Positions 6,021 through 9,174 of a DNA stretch of 9,174 nt are shown piece after piece; the stretch's first letter is position 1, and the number at the start of each line of letters is the position of its first letter. This DNA is from JADGGV01 sp035715725 (GTDB lineage: Bacteria > Gemmatimonadota > Gemmatimonadetes > Longimicrobiales > RSA9), in the NCBI GenBank assembly GCA_035715725.1, contig DASTKT010000097.1:1-9174 (forward strand), written 5' to 3'. The notes under the pieces were generated by a model. The model did not search any database. It was not told the DNA's origin and was given only the letters and a program-made list of their open reading frames with translations. The position numbers were made by a program, and so were the translations under genes.

Positions 6021-6038
6021 CGGGCGCGGGACGCCTTC

Positions 6039-6965
6039 CTACTCGATCTCCAACCAGCGCAGCACGGCGGGCGCGACGTCGGTGAGCGCCTGCATCTCGC
6101 GCAGCTCCTCGTGGCCGTCGCCGGCCACGAGGCCGAGCGCGGGGTTCGTCGTGTGCTCGGCGTGGACGTCCTCGATGTTGCCGTGATCGCTGGCGACGAG
6201 GAGGAGCACGTCCGCGGGGAGCGCATCGAGGAGCCCGGCGAGGAACGCGTCCACGCGCTCGAGCGCGGCCACGGCCTCGGGCATGCCGCCGCGGTGGCCG
6301 ACGTAGTCCGTGGCGTAGTGGGCGAAGAGGGTGAGGTCGTGGATCCCCGCGAGCTCGGCGAGGATGCGGCCGGCGTCGGCCGGCGCGATGGAGGGGACGG
6401 TCCGGCGGTGGAGGCGCTCGCGCCAGCCGTCGTTCACGATCTCGCTGGCCAGGGCGCGGCCGCTCGCGAGTTCGGCGGTGTGGCGGGTGAGGACGCCGGC
6501 GCCGAGCGCGGCGAGCGGGGGGCCGGCGCGGAGCGGGCCGGGGAGCCGGCCGAGGTCGGGGCCGGCGGCCGCGACGAGCTCCTCGGGGTAGGCGTTCGCG
6601 AAGGCGATGGCGCGGCCGGCGTCGCGGGCCCGCGCGAGGATGCTGCGTCCGGCGACGAGGGGGCGGAGCGCCGTCGGCGTCCACGGCCCGAAGTGGCGGC
6701 CGAAGAGGCGGGGCGCGTCCTCGCCCGTGAGGAGCGCGGCCTGGCCGGTGCCGCTCTGCGGGAGGCCGGGGGTGCCGAGCGTGGCGTCGAGGCCGAGGAG
6801 CGTGGCCCGGCGCGCGCGGAGCGGCGCGGCCTCGAGAACCGGGGCCGCGCCGTCCAGCAGATCGGTGAAGGTGGGAAGGCGCCCGGCGGCGAAGGGGTTC
6901 ACCGCCGGGTCGCCGGGGCCGAGGCCGACGCCGTCCAGGAAGACGAAGAGGAGGCGTCGCTTCAT
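6039..6965 (-). CDS. Alkaline phosphatase-superfamily metalloenzyme (iPGM/phosphopentomutase-like)
   Basis: A 308-residue enzyme of the two-metal alkaline phosphatase superfamily, presumably a phosphohydrolase or phosphotransferase. All expected positions are present in order: Asp11 (FLDGVG), a probable nucleophile Thr73 in PQSGTGQAALLTG (Ser71 is the alternative), Asp220 and His224 (TDYVGHR), Asp260-His261 (SDHGN) and His271 (EHTTNP). This mirrors the metal sites of cofactor-independent phosphoglycerate mutase and phosphopentomutase. The protein is much shorter than iPGM (about 510 residues), with only a reduced cap between residues 95 and 205, so it is probably neither enzyme. There is no signal peptide, so it is likely cytoplasmic. 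The start at 6965 has AAGGGAG at 6976-6982; an in-frame ATG at 7013 lies inside the preceding gene. It follows the BNR gene by 28 bases and is probably cotranscribed. The substrate is unknown. Confidence 0.88.
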   Translation of the reverse strand: MKRRLLFVFLDGVGLGPGDPAVNPFAAGRLPTFTDLLDGAAPVLEAAPLRARRATLLGLDATLGTPGLPQSGTGQAALLTGEDAPRLFGRHFGPWTPTALRPLVAGRSILARARDAGRAIAFANAYPEELVAAAGPDLGRLPGPLRAGPPLAALGAGVLTRHTAELASGRALASEIVNDGWRERLHRRTVPSIAPADAGRILAELAGIHDLTLFAHYATDYVGHRGGMPEAVAALERVDAFLAGLLDALPADVLLLVASDHGNIEDVHAEHTTNPALGLVAGDGHEELREMQALTDVAPAVLRWLEIE

Positions 6966-6993
6966 TCCGTGCAAGCTCCCTTCCGGGACCGCG

Positions 6994-9174
6994 CTACTGG
7001 TCCCGCGCACCATCCGCGATCGTGCGGATCTTCTCGGGCGAGGGCGGCGCGACAGGGTCGAGCCCCTTGCCCTGGAGCGCCTTGTTGAGGCGCGGCAGGT
7101 CGGTCTCGAAGGCCGCCTTGAGCGCGTCGAGCTGGACCTGGAGCTTGGCCGAGAGCTGGTTGAAGACGGTCAGGCTCTGGTCCGTGGGCCGGGCGTCGGC
7201 GCTCTCCACGACGCCCTGGAGCGCGGCGATCTTGTTGTTGAGCTTGATCGGGAAGTTGAGCGGGTCCTGGTTGCTCTGGTTCCGGACCTGGTAGATCTCC
7301 TGCTCGATGCCGGAGATCTTCCCGGTGAACGCATCGGCGAGCTTCTTCACGCCCGCGTCGCTGCTCTTCTTGAGCCGGTCGGCGACCTGGTCCTTCACGT
7401 CCCGGATCGCGATGACCGCCTCGTTGGCCTCGCTGGCGCGGTCGCGGATCTTCACGGCGAAGTCGAACTGCGCCTTGATGTCCGCGGGGGTGACGCCCTC
7501 GACGCGCGGGTCCAGCCCGATGGCGAAGGACTGCGTCTGCGCGTTGCCATCGGCCGTCAGGCGCACCTGGTACGTCCCGACCGGCGCCTTCGGCCCGTTC
7601 GTCCCGGCGGCCCACATGATGAGCTTCGGGAACGTGACCGGGCCGGGGTAGCGCAGGTCCCAGGTGAAGCGGTTGAGCCCCGCCTTGTTCGGCGGCGACT
7701 TCGGCTGCGGCGGGCCACGGAAGCCCTCGTCGTCGTCCCCGCCGGCGGCGGCGGTCGAGTCCTTCTTCTCCGGCGTGTGCTTGAAGCTGCGGACGACGTT
7801 CCCCTGCGCGTCGAGGATGTCGACGGTCAGCTCCTTCGCCGGCTGCTTGAGGTTGTAGAGGATGGCGACGTTGCGGTCGAGGGAGCGCGTCGCGTCCGTC
7901 GGCTTGAACAGGTGGACGTCGTGCTGCGCCACGACGGGCGCGAGCTGGCGCAGGAACGCGGCGCCGCCGTCGAGGATGTAGGCGGAGCGGCCGTGCGTCG
8001 CGATGACGATGTCGCCCTCGTGCGTCAGGATGTCGGGCACCTGCGCGTCCGGCAGGTTCAGGCCGAACGGCTGCCAGCTCGCGCCGTCGTCGAACGAGAG
8101 ATAGATGCCGTGCTCGGTGCCGGCGTAGAGGAGCCCTTCCTTGCCCGGGTCCTCGCGCACCACGCGGACGAAGTCGCCCGGGCGGATGCCGTTCGTGATC
8201 TTCGTCCAGGTCTTGCCGAAGTCGTCGGTGCGGTAGGCGTAGAGGCCGAGGTCGTCCGACTGGTAGCGGCTGGCGGCGACGTAGGCGCGCCCGGGCTGCC
8301 GGGGCGAAGCCTCGACCATCTGGATGCGGGCGAAGGGCGGCAGGTCCTTGGGCGTGACGTTCGCCCACGTCTTGCCGCCGTCCTGCGTGACCTGCACGAA
8401 GCCGTCGTCGGAGCCGGTCCAGATGACGCCGGCCTTCACGGGCGAGGGCGCGATCGAGAAGATCGTGGCGTACGTCTCGACGCCCGTCTGGTCCTTCGTG
8501 ATCGGGCCGCCGGAGGCGCCGAGCGTCTTCGGGTCGTGGCGGGTCAGGTCCGGCGAGATCGTCTCCCACGACTGGCCGCCGTTCGTCGAGCGCATCAGGT
8601 GCTGCGAGCCGGCGTAGACCGTCTTCGGGTCGAGCGGGTCGACCACGATCGGGAACGTCCACTGGAAGCGCTCCGCGATGTCGCCCGACGAGTAGCCCAT
8701 CGGGTTGTCCGGCCACGGGTTGACGGCGCGCTCCTGGCCGTTCGAGTGGTCGTACGCGGTGAGCAGGCCGCCGTAGCTGCCGGCGTAGTAGATGTCGGGC
8801 GCGGCGGGCGAGTTCGCGATGTAGCCGCTCTCGCCGCCACCGACGGCGTAGAAGTAGTCACCCGGCGCGCGGCCGTTGGCCGAGAGGAAGCCCCAGCCCT
8901 TGCTCGGCATGCACACCGTGCTGTTGTCCTGCTGCGCGCCGCAGACGAAGTACGGCTTGCGGTTGTCGATCGCGATGTGGTAGAGCTGCGCGGTCGGGTA
9001 GTCCTCCTCGGTCCACGTCTCGCCGCCGTTCACCGAGACCGTGCCGCCGCCGTCGTTCGCCTCGATCATGCGCTGCGGGTCGTTCGAGGCGATCCACAGG
9101 TCGTGGTTGTCGCCGTGCGGCGGGCGGAGCTGCTTCGGGAACGTCTTGCCGCCGTCCGTCGACTTCCAGAACTG
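6994..9174 (-). CDS. Secreted BNR/Asp-box repeat protein, sortilin/VPS10-like beta-propeller ('glycosyl hydrolase'), 5' end outside the window
   Basis: The C-terminal 726 residues of a larger protein; the frame is open to the window edge, so the ATG at 9069 is internal. Numbering from the edge, Asp-box (S-x-D/N-x-G-x-x-W/F) motifs recur at 5-12 (STDGGKTF), 47-54, 196-203 (STNGGQSW), 263-270, 315-323 and 360-367, marking beta-propeller blades of the sortilin/BNR type. A beta-sandwich region at about 435-555 (WDLRYPGP, PVGTYQVRL) is interrupted by an Ala/Gly/Asp-rich loop at 474-485, and a mostly helical region follows at 560-705. Proteins of this build are usually exported and annotated as glycosyl hydrolases, but I see no glycosidase active site and the true role is undetermined. 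The signal peptide would be beyond the edge. A metalloenzyme gene follows 28 bases downstream. Confidence 0.9.
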   Translation of the reverse strand, partial: QFWKSTDGGKTFPKQLRPPHGDNHDLWIASNDPQRMIEANDGGGTVSVNGGETWTEEDYPTAQLYHIAIDNRKPYFVCGAQQDNSTVCMPSKGWGFLSANGRAPGDYFYAVGGGESGYIANSPAAPDIYYAGSYGGLLTAYDHSNGQERAVNPWPDNPMGYSSGDIAERFQWTFPIVVDPLDPKTVYAGSQHLMRSTNGGQSWETISPDLTRHDPKTLGASGGPITKDQTGVETYATIFSIAPSPVKAGVIWTGSDDGFVQVTQDGGKTWANVTPKDLPPFARIQMVEASPRQPGRAYVAASRYQSDDLGLYAYRTDDFGKTWTKITNGIRPGDFVRVVREDPGKEGLLYAGTEHGIYLSFDDGASWQPFGLNLPDAQVPDILTHEGDIVIATHGRSAYILDGGAAFLRQLAPVVAQHDVHLFKPTDATRSLDRNVAILYNLKQPAKELTVDILDAQGNVVRSFKHTPEKKDSTAAAGGDDDEGFRGPPQPKSPPNKAGLNRFTWDLRYPGPVTFPKLIMWAAGTNGPKAPVGTYQVRLTADGNAQTQSFAIGLDPRVEGVTPADIKAQFDFAVKIRDRASEANEAVIAIRDVKDQVADRLKKSSDAGVKKLADAFTGKISGIEQEIYQVRNQSNQDPLNFPIKLNNKIAALQGVVESADARPTDQSLTVFNQLSAKLQVQLDALKAAFETDLPRLNKALQGKGLDPVAPPSPEKIRTIADGARDQ

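Noticed and set aside
6010..6040. Possible bidirectional terminator between the convergent permease and metalloenzyme genes
   Set aside because: Only 4-5 bp imperfect stems can be drawn, they overlap a stop codon, and no T-tract follows on either strand.
6962..8716. A 584-codon minus-strand frame inside the BNR protein gene
   Set aside because: It is a shifted frame of the real gene; the Asp-box repeats and continuous domain structure are all in the other frame.

Overview
The window is very GC-rich bacterial DNA. Coding is dense on both strands, with two GTGA stop/start overlaps and recognisable Shine-Dalgarno sequences in front of several genes. Every confident gene is of bacterial type. 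The truncated secreted BNR/Asp-box 'glycosyl hydrolase-like' giant at the right edge resembles proteins I associate with Gemmatimonadota and Acidobacteriota. Together with the GC content, a Gemmatimonadota-like organism is my best guess, but this is inference; there is no rRNA or marker gene to settle it.

Layout. (1) 1-409, minus strand: a small exported blue-copper protein (amicyanin/plastocyanin-like), followed by a perfect inverted repeat at the window edge that probably acts as its terminator. (2) 410-593: a short intergenic region with an A/T-richer stretch (probable promoter), a 7-bp stem-loop and a 22-bp tandem repeat. The repeat runs through the stop codon of the next gene and merges with a 24-bp repeat inside it. 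(3) 594-4303, minus strand: two tandem PAP2-family membrane phosphatases, coupled by a GTGA overlap. After a 192-bp repeat-bearing spacer comes a GspE/PilB-family secretion or pilus ATPase. This ATPase has an N-terminal MshEN-type region, an unusual C-terminal double zinc ribbon and a Pro/Ala/Thr repeat tail. (4) 4330-6020, plus strand: an ABC exporter made of an ATPase and an ABC-2-like permease, again coupled by GTGA and divergent from the phosphatases across only 26 bp. (5) 6039-9174, minus strand: a large extracellular BNR-repeat protein (5' end outside the window) followed 28 bp later by a compact alkaline-phosphatase-superfamily metalloenzyme related to iPGM and phosphopentomutase.

How the genes may work together. 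The two PAP2 proteins most plausibly dephosphorylate lipid pyrophosphates in the cell envelope (undecaprenyl or phosphatidylglycerol type). The ABC pair exports or flips an unknown substrate. The ATPase would drive a type II secretion or type IV pilus machine whose other parts are not here. The common theme is the cell envelope and export, but nothing in the window links the groups mechanistically. I found no CRISPR array, transposase, integrase, phage gene, tRNA, rRNA or recognisable defence system. The most distinctive features are the zinc-ribbon-tailed ATPase and the change of repeat period at its 3' end.
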